A stretch of DNA of 64,000 nucleotides from Apostichopus japonicus (taxonomy: Eukaryota > Echinodermata > Holothuroidea > Aspidochirotida > Stichopodidae). The notes beneath the pieces were generated by a model, which was not told where the DNA came from, did no database searches, and saw nothing but the letters and a program-made list of their open reading frames with translations. Positions 1 to 21,561 of the stretch are shown here, piece by piece. The stretch is from positions 19,227,984-19,291,983 of the forward strand of contig NC_092564.1 in assembly GCF_037975245.1 (NCBI RefSeq), read 5' to 3'. Position numbers and translations under genes: made by a program. The first letter of the stretch is position 1; each line of letters begins with the position of its first letter.

Positions 1-1848
1 CTACATTATTATTGGAGGTCACTGCAATGCCCTATTATTTAATTTGGTTTTATAGACACCTGCCCAAGTTGGGCATCGGTTTTGTATTAAATGTATTAGT
101 AGCACAAAAGTTCAATTTATTTGTTCGTGTTTTATTGGTTCAGGTTGTGTTAACTTGTAGTTGCCCCACATTCATTCTGACATAGGGTGGATGACAGCGG
201 CCCTATCGAACCCACAGTCGCTTGGCTAGTTACAATCACATTGGGGGGCTACAATATGAATATTAATGTAATTATCCAACATTACATTCATGTGAGGCAT
301 ATATGCTAATATTATCTTGATATAAAATTTGAGAAGTACTTGTATGCTAAAAAGTACACATTTGTACGTTGCATAGCAACCAGCAGAGGTAACAGTAACA
401 AATCACAAATTTCACTTCTGCTTTGCAGCAATTTTCATAAAAGTTCAAATGTATTTTTTCTGTTTCTCTTTAACTTTTATTATTTATTTTACAACAATTG
501 ATCAAAATGAGGTATCAATATGCTGTCACAGACAATTGAAAGGTTCCACTCAGCTGCAGTCATTTGTCACCCAGACAATTTTTGTTTTCATCCCCAAGCC
601 AGCGATTATTCAAACACAAATTATTAAGAATGAAAGAGCTTCATTGTAGTGGGGATTTTGGAATGTGATATGAAACATAATTCATTCTTTTTTAAGCCTC
701 ATTAGGCATTCAATCTGGACAGTCTAGACAATCTCTATCTTGTGACTATTGTGTGGAAAATAATCAAACGATGATCATCACAATGTTCCTCCAAAAGATT
801 AGTCATTTTGCCAGGATTGAGCAACTGAAAAAAATTACAAAAACAATCACCGTATTTGTACAGAGCGAGTAAAAACATTCAAGGAAAAAAAATATCGTGA
901 CCTTCCCTTTCCCCTTCCCTAACTGTACAGGGTAGGCTTAATGCTGCAAGGATACATAATTTACAAAGTCACTCTGCCTACTACCATTGTCTAAAGTCAG
1001 TCTATCTCAAATGTTTCTGTATCAAAACCAACTAATGCAAGGACTTATCGAACCAATACTTTAGTTCTTTACTGGTAGTCCAATCTGTGACTGTACACAC
1101 TGAGTGTTCACTCTTCAATAATATGAATAATGATTAAGCAAGTTGCTGGTTTCATTTGTCCAGTTTAAAAAATTTTCAACTGACCTCTGTGTTGACAAAC
1201 TCAGGACACCCGATATATAACCGTCTTAATTTTCGATTTGATCGTTCTCAGCGAATGGGTCAAGATTTTGGTAAACAAAAGAGGAACCTGGTCATGATTA
1301 TGTGATTATTACTAAACGGAACAACGGTACCAAAACCGTAGTGTAATTTTTAGAGATCGGTTAGTTTCTGTTGTATTGGAATGTTTAATGAAGCATCCAA
1401 GCACCATGCAGTGTTACATATGATTAACAACATTTTAAAGTTGCAATATTCCAGGTCGTTTGAGTAGATTTCTGATACTTTAAATAAAAACACGACCAAA
1501 ACCATCACACTTGTCAGAGCTCAGCCAGGAGTGGAGAATATTATCAAACCAGAAAAGATCGGTTCAACGTTTACAAATGTCATGTCGAGTGTTTCGTTCC
1601 CTTTAGAAATTATCTGGAGAGAATCCTTCTAAGAATATTATAACTAGTAGTTTTTCATGTTAATTTCTTGTTATTTTCGTTTTGGGGGGGAGAGGGTTGC
1701 GTTGGGGGGCAGTAATTTCATGACAATGGATGTCACTTCTATGGCAACTTTTCATTCAAACATAATTTGAATGAATTTAAGAAAACCTGAAAATTGCCTT
1801 CATTTGTCAACAAGTACGTAAACATGAGAGGCAAACGGAAATACTCAC
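1..1848. other. Non-coding DNA downstream of TMEM161 exon 6
   Basis: No exon, RNA gene or repeat family was recognised here. The next TMEM161 exon should encode a motif like RLWL and HLQAYL on the minus strand and was not found, so this is most likely intron. A short G-rich run lies near 1684-1709. Confidence 0.5.
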
Positions 1849-10692
<8,844 letters not shown>

Positions 10693-10920
10693 TTTCACTT
10701 AGTCCAGCTTTATTCTTGTTTTAGCTTGGGACAGGATGATGAATCAAGATTCTGTACAATCAAAAATACAACAGTTATATTTTTATCATGTTGTTAATGT
10801 TATACTTTATTATGTAAAATGTAGGTCGTACTAAACAAATATTTAACACAATTTTACATTTAAGGATCCAAGTTTATCCATTTATTAATAGTTTATTGAA
10901 ATGTCATGTAAGGACTTTGT

Positions 10921-11830
10921 AAGGACTCCCTAACACAACCTAGATAGCAATATGTACTGTTGGACTCCCTTACACAACCTAGAGCAGTATGTACTGTCTG
11001 ATTCCCTCATACAACCTCTCTATTACAGTATGTACTGTCGGACTCCCTTACACAACCTCTACATAGCAGTAAGTACTGTCGGACTCCCTTACACAACCTC
11101 TATATAGCAGTATGTACTGTCAGACTCCCTCACACAACCTCTATAGCAGTATGTAATGTCAGACTCCCTCACACAACCATATAGCAGTGTGTAAGGTGGG
11201 CCTCCTTACACAACCTCTACAGCAGTATGTACTGTGGGACTCCCTTACACAACCTCTGTATAGCAGTATGTACTGTCTGAACTCCTCACACGACCTTTAT
11301 ATAGCAGTATACACATGTACTTTCGGACTCCCTTACACAACCTCTACAGCAGTATGTATTGCCGGACTCCCTTACACAACCTCTACAGCAGTATGTACTG
11401 TCTGAACTCCTCACACAACATCTATATAGCAGTATGTAATGTCGAACTCCCTAACACAACCTCTACAGCAGTATGAACTGTCGGACTCCCTTACACAACA
11501 GCTATATGACAGTATGTAATGTCAGACTCCCTTACACAACCTCTATAGCAGTTATGTACTGTCGGACTCCCTTTATACACAACCTCTATATAGCAGTATG
11601 TACTGTTGGACTGCCACACACAACCTCTATAGCAGTATGTACTGTCGGACTCCCTTTATACACAACCTCTATATAGCAGTATGTACTGTTGGACTGCCAC
11701 ACACAACGTCTAGAGCAGTATGTACTGTCGGACTCCCTTACACAACCTCTAAAGCAGTATGTACTTTAGGACTCCCTTGATACACTACCTCTGGGGCAGT
11801 ATGTGCTGTGGGACTCCCTTACACAACCTA
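10921..11830. repeat. 40-bp minisatellite upstream of TMEM161, about 23 copies
   Basis: The consensus runs GGACTCCCTTACACAACC, then TCTATATAGCAGTATG, then TACTGTC. Unit length varies between about 36 and 46 bases through indels in the TATA and CTTTATACA segments. It starts about 230 bases upstream of the inferred TMEM161 start codon, so it lies in the promoter or 5' UTR region. Several plus-strand open frames here are repeat artefacts. Confidence 0.95.
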
Positions 11831-13816
11831 TATAAATTCAAAAGAGGCAGGCTGCGAAGAGAGTCAGAAATCCATGTACATAACAATCAAAACAAGAGCC
11901 TAGTCAATAGTCACTGGGAAAAAAATTCTGTACTTTTAAACCAGTTATGGTATTATCTAATTTGAGCCCTAGGCGAAAGACTAAGCCCCTAATAAATTTG
12001 CTGATCTAACTTTGCCCAACTCCTGTAGGCCGAGGCTATTTACTCTAGAAAGTTTCACTATGTCCCATTGTTGCTCAACGTAATTCCACTTACTGGGCAA
12101 GAAACCCCAACCCTGGTCTGTTCCAATCCCTTTCCCTTAATAATATGTATAATTCTTTTAACACAATGTTGGTCACACAAAACAGCAAGTGTTCAATTGA
12201 CTACCTTCCATTGTATATGAGTTATTAATATGCAACTGTTGCAGCAGAAAATTACAACTGGACCCACAAGGTCAGAGAGACTGTTCATAATAATGCACTC
12301 TTTACTTTATTACTTCATTATTTACTAGGTCTAACATCCAAAACAGAGATCAACGAACATAATCTTGAACACAACACCACTGTGTGTGTATTTTGTTTTT
12401 GGTCTGAATAAGTTTCAAGACTTTGCATCCCTGGGTAAAAATATTGCCTCTGGAGTCTGGGAAAAAGAATCCTAAGGTCATAAACAATGCTGGCACTTGA
12501 TGTATGTACCAGTAGCCATGCTATACTTAAGTGCTGCATCACATTCACTTATCTAGAACTAACATAGTACTACTATCCTACGCCCAATCGCCCCAACGTG
12601 AGGCGAGGTAGTACTAACTAAAAGGATATATTCATTCGCGGAACCCATCCTGTACAGCCTATAGTATGTAACTTAATGCACGTGTTGCTTTTTAGTGTTA
12701 ACATTAAGACTAAGTAGCTGCCTGTTCGGCAATCTAACTTAAAGTTCTCAAAGCCTACATAACAATCGAAAAGTAAAAATTTTCATCGAATTCTTGCATT
12801 GTGATCTTGTCAAGATATACCTTACCAAGTGGTTGTTTGAGAATATTACAGCCACTCACGACTCCGGCAAAACGACTTCTTAACACTATGGCAAGGTGTG
12901 ACTTCTAGTACTTGCTACCATTTACGGTCAGGTAGCTAAGTACTTTGAGGCTGGTTCGTTAGGCCTATGATTATGAATATTGGCGGACCCTCGATAATGC
13001 AGAATCGGATACTGTAACTGCAGGAAGCTCCTTATCAATTTCTATGAGGAAGCTACATAATGAGAAACTACTCCTGACCCGCTTTTACAAAGTAAAATAT
13101 GATACACCTTCGCTATCGAACAAACCGAATATGGCGACTCTGAAACGATATCCTCCGTCAAACAATTAACAGCTTCAGTGAAATCATTCCCCGGGGCTGC
13201 TGTACCGAGTAACTTAGCATAGAACTTGGTTGTAGAACCAGTCAGTATAAAACACACAAGCAAGGCCTTCCGAAAAAACAATCAACGGAAATAACCAATG
13301 AAAAGAGTGCAGCAGAAGTATTTGGACTAACGCAAACATCCCGACAGCATTGTTTAAAGGCCGTCCACACTACCCATGTTATAATATACCAAAATATACA
13401 AAAATCTATTTCCATTAACATTAATGACAGCAACCACACAGAGGCGGACCTATTGGAAGAAAAACATTTAAAAATCTGCCCTTTAGTAAGACCTGGGAGT
13501 TGTTATGGAACCACTCCTTGGGTAAGACATACGTGCTGCCGTTCCTTTTTGGCCACAAGCCACTTTTGCACCTTTCAAGGTTATTAGTCTGAAACATTAG
13601 CCTGTGTTTCATGTAATCAATTCGCAAAGCCTAGCCTAAGGAAACGATCATGGAAAAGTAACTTCCTCAGCTCAAATTTCCAGCGATCTACCACAAGAGC
13701 CAATAAAAATGCATGAGGCAGGTCAATTGTTATGGCAGTGGTATTAAAGGGCGCTTTTTCAAATAAACATTTCGGAAGTTCTCATTTCCAAATGTGCGGG
13801 AACACTCTTAAAACAC

Positions 13817-13905
13817 CCTTAAATCTAAGCCACCTTAAATCTAAGCCACTTTAAAGCTAGGCCAGTTAAATCTAAGCCACCTTATACCTTAGCCACCTTA
13901 CATAA
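13817..13905. repeat. 16-bp degenerate tandem repeat
   Basis: About five copies of CCTTAAATCTAAGCCA, decaying toward the right. No function is apparent. Confidence 0.8.
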
Positions 13906-14584
13906 ACAAACATTTCAGGGACACCCCTACCCTTAGACCTCCCCCCCCCCGGACGGCACCACCTGCACTGGGTGACAAGAAGGATCCGCCTGGGTGCCAA
14001 AGGCTAGTCTACGTACGTCACTGCTTACAAATGACAATTTGAATAAAATCATACTCCCAATCGGCATCAGCTTTTCATGCGCTCGTGTAGTAAGTTTCGA
14101 AACTTCGAGCAAGGTTTCAAAATTCTGGCAAAAACTTTTTGCCCCCCCCCCCCCAAAAAAACAACACATAAGCTAACAGCCAACTCGTGGATTGATCGAC
14201 AAGGTTTCTATCGGGCGCCCTCAGTTATCACTTCACGAACTTTTCCTACACAGACATTGACTGACCTATATTTATTTATGGTGTATTTCCATAGACGCCC
14301 ATTTTCTTTGTGACCGAAAGTCTAACGGCAAAACGTGACCCTTGAAAAACAAAAACAAGGGAGCAGCATATTACGAAACTGGTCAAGCACTTCGGTTTCT
14401 ATAGCCCACATTGTGCTACGTCGTAATCTGTTATTGATCTTAATACCCTTTAGAAATATTACTGCTTTATTGTGTATACAAAAATTAATACAATACTTTT
14501 GTAGCAGAGGCACACTTGTAGGGGATGTCGGTCACTAGCAAGCACAATCATCATCATTATGGCCATCTTTGTTTTTTTTAAGAA

Positions 14585-14662
14585 AGTCACCAAAGATAGA
14601 CCCTGGCCACGAAAACCACCAAGACTTGATCCACTCTTGGCTCGAGTCCCCTCGATCAGCCT
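14585..14662. repeat. Dispersed repeat, copy 1
   Basis: Shares an ordered series of blocks with 37351-37428: ACC(A/G)AAGA, CCTGG-CACGAAAACCA, GACT-GATCC, then CTC-AGTCCCCT. Family not recognised; no terminal repeats seen. Confidence 0.6.
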
Positions 14663-16122
14663 GAGAATGTAAACATGTTATTATGACGGTGTTACATCAA
14701 GTAGCACGAGTCATTGCGACTTATTGCATAGATACGGTACTACACTTGGTCATGGTTGAAGGTTGAAGGTTAAAGTGACTGGACTATGTAGTCTAAGACA
14801 CACTGGACAATAAGATCAATTCCTCGAATGAGCGATCTGTACTGTGTAATGTGTACCTGCAAAGTACGGCGGAGTCTATGATACAGATGATAAAGATGAA
14901 AATAAGACCGTTTCCCCAATTTACATGTAACTGAGACAAGTGATGGGCCTCACAAACCAGAAATTAGGTTTGACACAACATTATGTCAATAATTAATGTT
15001 TATTGTTATATTATTATGTTCATTATTACTGTTTGTCTGGGAAAATGTCTGGGAAGACCATTGCATGTTCATGGGAAAACAATGTTAAACCTTTGTTATT
15101 CAAAAAGGCACAGGCGATGAATTTCATGACATGTATATATGCAAAATGGCCGACCTGTTTTGTCGAAAGAAACTCTTGAAATCGTGTTATTGGACACGTT
15201 CAAGTTCGATACTTATCTTGATGAAACAAATATTTCAAGAGGAAAAACCACAAGATTCTTTACCAGCCTAAAACGATTTTCTCTCTTTGTTTTTTTTTTC
15301 TTCTATTTTTTCTTCTTTCTTGGGGGTGAGGGGTTGTATACAAAGAATAGCTTGATATTCTAACTCTTGACGTATTCTATAGCTAAAATATTTTTCCAGC
15401 GTTTGGTGATAATATCAAGATTTTTTAATTTGTGTGTGTCTGTGTGTGTTTTGTGCACTGTGCATTTGTATATAATTCCTCCTCATTTTTGTATGAATAT
15501 TGTAAGATAAGTGTGTTTCTACCTATAAGTCTCTAAAAACCGGCAAGGGTAATAAGAAGAAAATACAGTGAAGTTAAATTATATATCCATCGAAGCTAAA
15601 ATATTTAAATCTTCTTATTTATATTTTCATTCATCTATTTATTTATTTTTCCCTTGTTTGGTAGATGTTCCCACTGTCGTCCTATCGTTATTTCGCATTA
15701 ATTATACTTAACGATATGATATACTTTATGTAACATTCGCTTTTCTTATTTTTTTTTTCATTTGGTTATAACCTATAGTGGTGATAGGCTACGTTACCTT
15801 ATTCATCTGAAGGAAATATTACAAAATAAAATATATTCCTTTATTCTACCAAACCTGGAATAAAATGGTGAAATGATAGGCATAGATCTGGAAGGTTTCA
15901 GAAGAATAAGAATATGTTTCTGGTCTGTGTGTTAGCTCACGTTACCTTACTTTGACTTGGATCACAGTTTTATACTGTTAGTACCATGGTGTTACAACTC
16001 CATGTTGGTACCAGGTAGTTTTTCCATAACAGCTCCCTGGTGTGGAGAGCAAAGTACCCACTATGTTCCTTGTTGACTTGGGTGCACCTCCCCTTTAACG
16101 TCTGTACGCGCTGAACAACTAC

Positions 16123-16124
<2 letters not shown>

Positions 16125-16170
<46 letters not shown>
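16125..16170. repeat. (TA)n microsatellite
   Basis: Uninterrupted TA dinucleotide tract of about 46 bases. Confidence 0.98.
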
Positions 16171-16172
<2 letters not shown>

Positions 16173-19100
16173 TGACGGAAAAGCGCTAAGCACAATCAAT
16201 ATTTTTACTTTGTGTTTTCTTGATATTGATATTCTGAGAGGGGTGGAGGGTGGGGGATTAACCTTGCACCAATCTGCCTTTATGAATAGTGTTCATTTAG
16301 CAACATCTATTGGGCTCTATAACTATTTGACAGGTTAGGAGTTAGAGTCAATTTGATTCAAGGATGCTCAGTGGATCAATACTTCGACACCCATTTCAGT
16401 GAAAATAAAGTTGAATTGAACTATTTTGATCATTCTCATATTATGCCACGTCATAAATCATAACTTGTGTACAAAGAAAATACAATATTTTATGGGTTTT
16501 TTTGACATTGACTCATTTCAAAAAGTGAATTCAAGCAAAAAAAGTATTCATCTTTATATATTATATCATATATAGATTCTTAAGTTGAAGAACTTTCTTG
16601 AAGCAAGAATATATCTTTTTGCGTTTGGGAGATATCGAGATAATTAAACCATGCTATAGGCTGCTACCATGTTATGATTGTGTATTTTATATCGATACAG
16701 TACTACTCAATGTTGAGCAAATGACCGACATCGATTTTCTTAGGGTCAGTTGTATTTTCATATATTTCTTACCTAACAAACTTTGATAGAAAAAAGAAGG
16801 TGGGAAAAAAACAAATTTGTATCGGGTCAAACAGAGCCTTGATTGTTAATGACATGTTTTCTTCGACCAAGCAGCTATATGTACATATACGTCTCCACGA
16901 GAAGAAGAAGAATAAGAAGAAAAACAAGAAACTAGTAAATAAAACAAGCTAACTGACCAAACAAAGACTTGTTTTTACTGTTCATTATGAGAATGGAATG
17001 TACCATTTTGACAGACCAAGCCTAGTGAACAAAGCCCTATACTTTCGAGCGCCACGGTGTCTACCCAACGACTGGGCTCTAACGGGCAGATTGAAAAGCT
17101 TGGTCAAACTTGAAAAGGGTTCGGGATAAAAGTCGGTGTCACCACTAGTAGGATTAGAACTATTAAGAAAGAATCCAAGCCGAAGAGGCAATTGACGTCC
17201 ACACTCGATGTAGGAGGTCTTATTGTTGTAGTAGGGACTCTATGTAACTTGTGTGTCCCCTTCATGAAAGTCTCGGACTGATTTGTCAAGAAGTGACAAA
17301 TGGAAAGCCATCTTCAAAAAAAAACAGACTGTCATGTTTGAAAAGAAGGATCGGAATAATTAAATGCGCTCAAGGTATTCGTCAAAATGACCTGATATGT
17401 TCTTGCTGCATATATATTAAAATATATATATATCTAAAATAGGATATTCATTAATTACATGAAATATAGTAAGCCTCATATGTATAGCAGTTAATGCTCT
17501 ATCTGGTTATATGTCTGATGCATGAGATGTGTTCAAACAATGCATAGAGCCATAAAATAATTACATTGTGCGTTTATTATAAAGCGAACTCGATAAGAGA
17601 AGTGTGCAGGATATGAAATAATGGTTGTTGCTGTTGATGTTGTTATTTTGTTGTTGTTATCTTGTTTATACGTCTTATATTTTGTATATGTAAGATAGAT
17701 GTACACTCAACCATATTTGGCTATATATAAAACATGAAGTCGATAGTAAAAAAAAAACAGAACATAAATCACAAATTAAAGTAAGCCAGAAACAACATAA
17801 ACCAAACTTTAGCTTTGAGTGTTATCCCCATCCTTAAATTGCTCTCATAATGTACCCGTTACACAAATAAACATCTATTTAAATTAATTTCATTTGAATA
17901 AATTCAGGCTTTACGATAACAGTACTACCAGTGTATAAGAGGCGAAAAGAAAGGGAAAAGAATCCACGCTGACGAAACTAAAATCATATATAAATATGAA
18001 AATAATAGATGCACAATAAAAGAAAATAATGTTGAAAGTACTTACGAACGTTTTATATGTATGAACTAGTAACAAGATTTTTGCAAATGTTTTTAAAGGA
18101 ATTGAATAAAAATTAGCGTGAAACGTGGAAAATAATGATATGCTACGTTCCCCGTCATGTGAATATCCGGCACTACAGTAAATATCGTGTCCTAACACTC
18201 AATATATTTTTCATATATAAAACAAATTGTTTAATATCACAGAATATATATGGAGAATAACGAAACTCCATGCAACCATATAGGCCTATATCAAAACAGA
18301 TAACTTAAATTACACTTTACTTCCAACTTAGCAGTATATGATATATTGCTATTTAAAAGCCTCATATAATCTTTCCAAAGGGATTAACAAACTTAGCGCA
18401 ATTGTCTACAAAATTTTGTCGTTTCATTTCTTAGGATTTTTTTTTTGGTATAGTGTACTTGTCTTTAATTGCATAATATAACTGCCGATATTGCTTTGCA
18501 AACCACATATTATAATGCTTCATGAAAATTGCACTCTCTTTGGTTGAACAACACGCAAACATAACGGAGATTTTTCTTGATCTCATATGCTCAGATGATG
18601 TCACTGCCTATGCTATGCTGTTTCAAACATTTATAAACATTAATTAATATCTCGACTTATGCATATATACCTAAATAAAATAATAAATAATGCACGCAGT
18701 ATTTGTGGGTGGTTTACCTTTAATGATATCGCTCTAGGATTGCTACCAATGCGGGTAATACTTCAATAGGACACGTGCATTGATACGAAACACAAAGACA
18801 ATATTATTTTACAATATAAGTAAAACCCCATTCCGGCTTACCTTTTTCTTCAATCTTGTTTAAAGATATTTTCGTCATACAAACAGTTAGTTTCTCCATG
18901 TCTTTGAACCATACATATCTTTAGTGTGTAGTGTGTTACCTCATACTCATGCGACAGTTTCCAAGTGTGATTTTCATATTTTCATACACTTTGAGTTGTT
19001 GATCTGATGTGTGTAAACTTGCTAAATTTGACATTTGTGGTACTTTACTCAAACAGAGTGAAACTGTTGCAACCTGTTGCAGTACATGTACAGGCTATAT

Positions 19101-19532
19101 AGTATACGGTATATTACAATATAGTACGGCAGGCATATATAGTCTTATAACGTTTTAAAAGCATAACGTAAACATGTATAATATTACAGATGTCTTTGTA
19201 ACTAAAAAAGAGTAGTGAAGCAGTAGTTCGTTATTCTGTATTTATTGACATTTTTCGTCTGTAAATTTACACGGAATATCGGTGGAGAATTCGTATTATA
19301 AAATAACATGTATATAACATAAGTTACTATGGCTGGCATTATACATAACAGAACCAGCTTGTCAAGTATTGCCAGGGTCATAATTTTTCGAAAATGAGAT
19401 CAACGGACTATAGAGTTTTGGACAAAAATCCCCATGACCCCTCCCCCCCCCCTTGCCCACCCCTCACTCTCCAAGTTCTTTATCGACGATAAAGTTCTTT
19501 ATCGACGATAGTCCAAGTTCTTTATCGACGAT

Positions 19533-19762
<230 letters not shown>

Positions 19763-19856
<94 letters not shown>

Positions 19857-19857
19857 T

Positions 19858-19911
<54 letters not shown>
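19763..19911. repeat. (TA)n microsatellite, SINE tail
   Basis: TA tract with a few TACATA/CATG interruptions, directly after the SINE 3' end. Confidence 0.97.
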
Positions 19912-19915
<4 letters not shown>

Positions 19916-20979
19916 ATGCTGGTTGGGCTTGTGATTTGAGCGTGAAGTTCATATGTAGCAACAATACCAGATTCCGATATTGCGGAATTTCTATGATTAA
20001 AATTAACTTAGTATTGCATTATTAAAATAATTAATTAAACCGAATACTAAAAGGAAAAAAACTTTTTGTGAAAGAGAATAAGAAGAAAAAAGAACAATGT
20101 CAAAATAATTCCATGTTTTAATAATAGTATTTAAAAGATAAATAATTCCTGCCGATGAATAAATTGATTCGCACACATCCTGTATCACAGATTTGTGATA
20201 TTTAATCGAGTATTCCTCGTATACACCGACTAAAGTGTTAAAGAAAAATTAATACATTTTTTATTTATTTTTTGCATTTGAGAAAGATTTATTTCTAGCC
20301 GAACATTGAAATATATATATAGATATTTCCATTTGTTTAAAGTAATATCCTTCATTTTCTTATAATTATGTTCCAATTTGTCTTTTGGATCAAACTCAGA
20401 TAACATCTGATCAAAAACAAGTCTCTATATTAGAAAGATTCATGAAGAGGGATACCGTAGACCGGAATTTTTATAACTGTCATAACTGCAAAGATAAAAG
20501 CATTATTAGCGTAAAGTTCTTTCATTACAAATATCTTGTCAAGCTCAATACTTCAAAATAAATATAAAATGAGTATCATGAATGGTCCATCGCTCACCGA
20601 TCCAGTTCTGCGAAAATCTTTTTCAGCATTTCCCTGTTCCTTATGGACCATGCAGAGAAAAGTTCAGAATGTAGTTTGTCAACGAAATAGGTATCAAGTC
20701 ATCACTTATGGGTCTATATCGCCATGCACATACGGGAGGACGGGTGAGTGGGTGTCCTGAGAGGTTTCCCAAAATTTGTGTAGAAACGGTGTGGAGTATT
20801 TTGACGTCATGATCCCCACATGACTATAGTAGGATTTATACCATATTTTTATCCATCCATACTATTTCATCTCCGAACTATGTCATATTGTGGCCTCAGT
20901 ACTGGTTAAGAGACGTGCTGTAGTAAACGTTATCATTGCGTCGTCTGCTATGGCAAGTATTGCAAGTGAAAATATCAAC

Positions 20980-21561
20980 TTACGTTGGCGGTAAACTTTG
21001 ATGTTGCACGTGACCATTGTAACTTGGATATGATTGGTTCTCTCCGTGAAACGATGAGCCGTACCAAGAGAGATCGTACGGGTTCATGTGACCTTGATGA
21101 TGTGGTGAAGGGTGATGTCTCGAACCGGAGACGTTACTGGTGATTTGTGAGCCGTTATCCCACGGGCTGTCAGCGTAGGGGACTTTCGAGTGATAATTTG
21201 AATAGGCATGAGGGTACGATGACGGAACAGGTGGGCCCACTGTTTCGTTCTCGTGATGTGGCCTAGAGTCCATAACTTGGTGAGATGTGTGGTATTTTGT
21301 GAGTGATGAAACGTAAGGCGGTCCAAGTGGGATGGTTGAATTGATAGAATGGCTGTAATGATCTCCGATTGGTGGAAGAGAATCCAGGTGATTTCCATCT
21401 GGCTCCCTCTTAGGCGCTATCTCTTTCTCGGTTGGTGTCACGTGACCATCACTTTCTGGGGACTCGGCCCTGTCGACTTTTTCATGACCACCGTGCAACT
21501 GATGCTGTTGTTTTAAGACCTTCTTGTATTTAGACCGTCGGTTTTGAAACCATATTTTGAC
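20980..21561 (-). CDS. Dlx: Dlx 3' coding exon: homeodomain helix 3 and C-terminus
   Basis: Acceptor TTGATCTTCAG, then [19 protein letters not shown], followed by about 175 residues without a folded domain: an acidic/Ser segment ([15 protein letters not shown]), many His/Pro/Ser/Tyr residues, and a C-terminal segment with SPW and SWYGSS, as in other Dlx proteins with Trp-containing C-termini. TAA stop at 20982-20980. An overlapping frame at 21084-21398 is a shadow. Confidence 0.95.
   Translation of the reverse strand, partial: VKIWFQNRRSKYKKVLKQQHQLHGGHEKVDRAESPESDGHVTPTEKEIAPKREPDGNHLDSLPPIGDHYSHSINSTIPLGPPYVSSLTKYHTSHQVMDSRPHHENETVGPPVPSSYPHAYSNYHSKVPYADSPWDNGSQITSNVSGSRHHPSPHHQGHMNPYDLSWYGSSFHGENQSYPSYNGHVQHQSLPPT

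Noticed and set aside
21084-21398. 104-codon frame inside the Dlx 3' exon
   Set aside because: Out-of-frame shadow of the Dlx C-terminal coding sequence.
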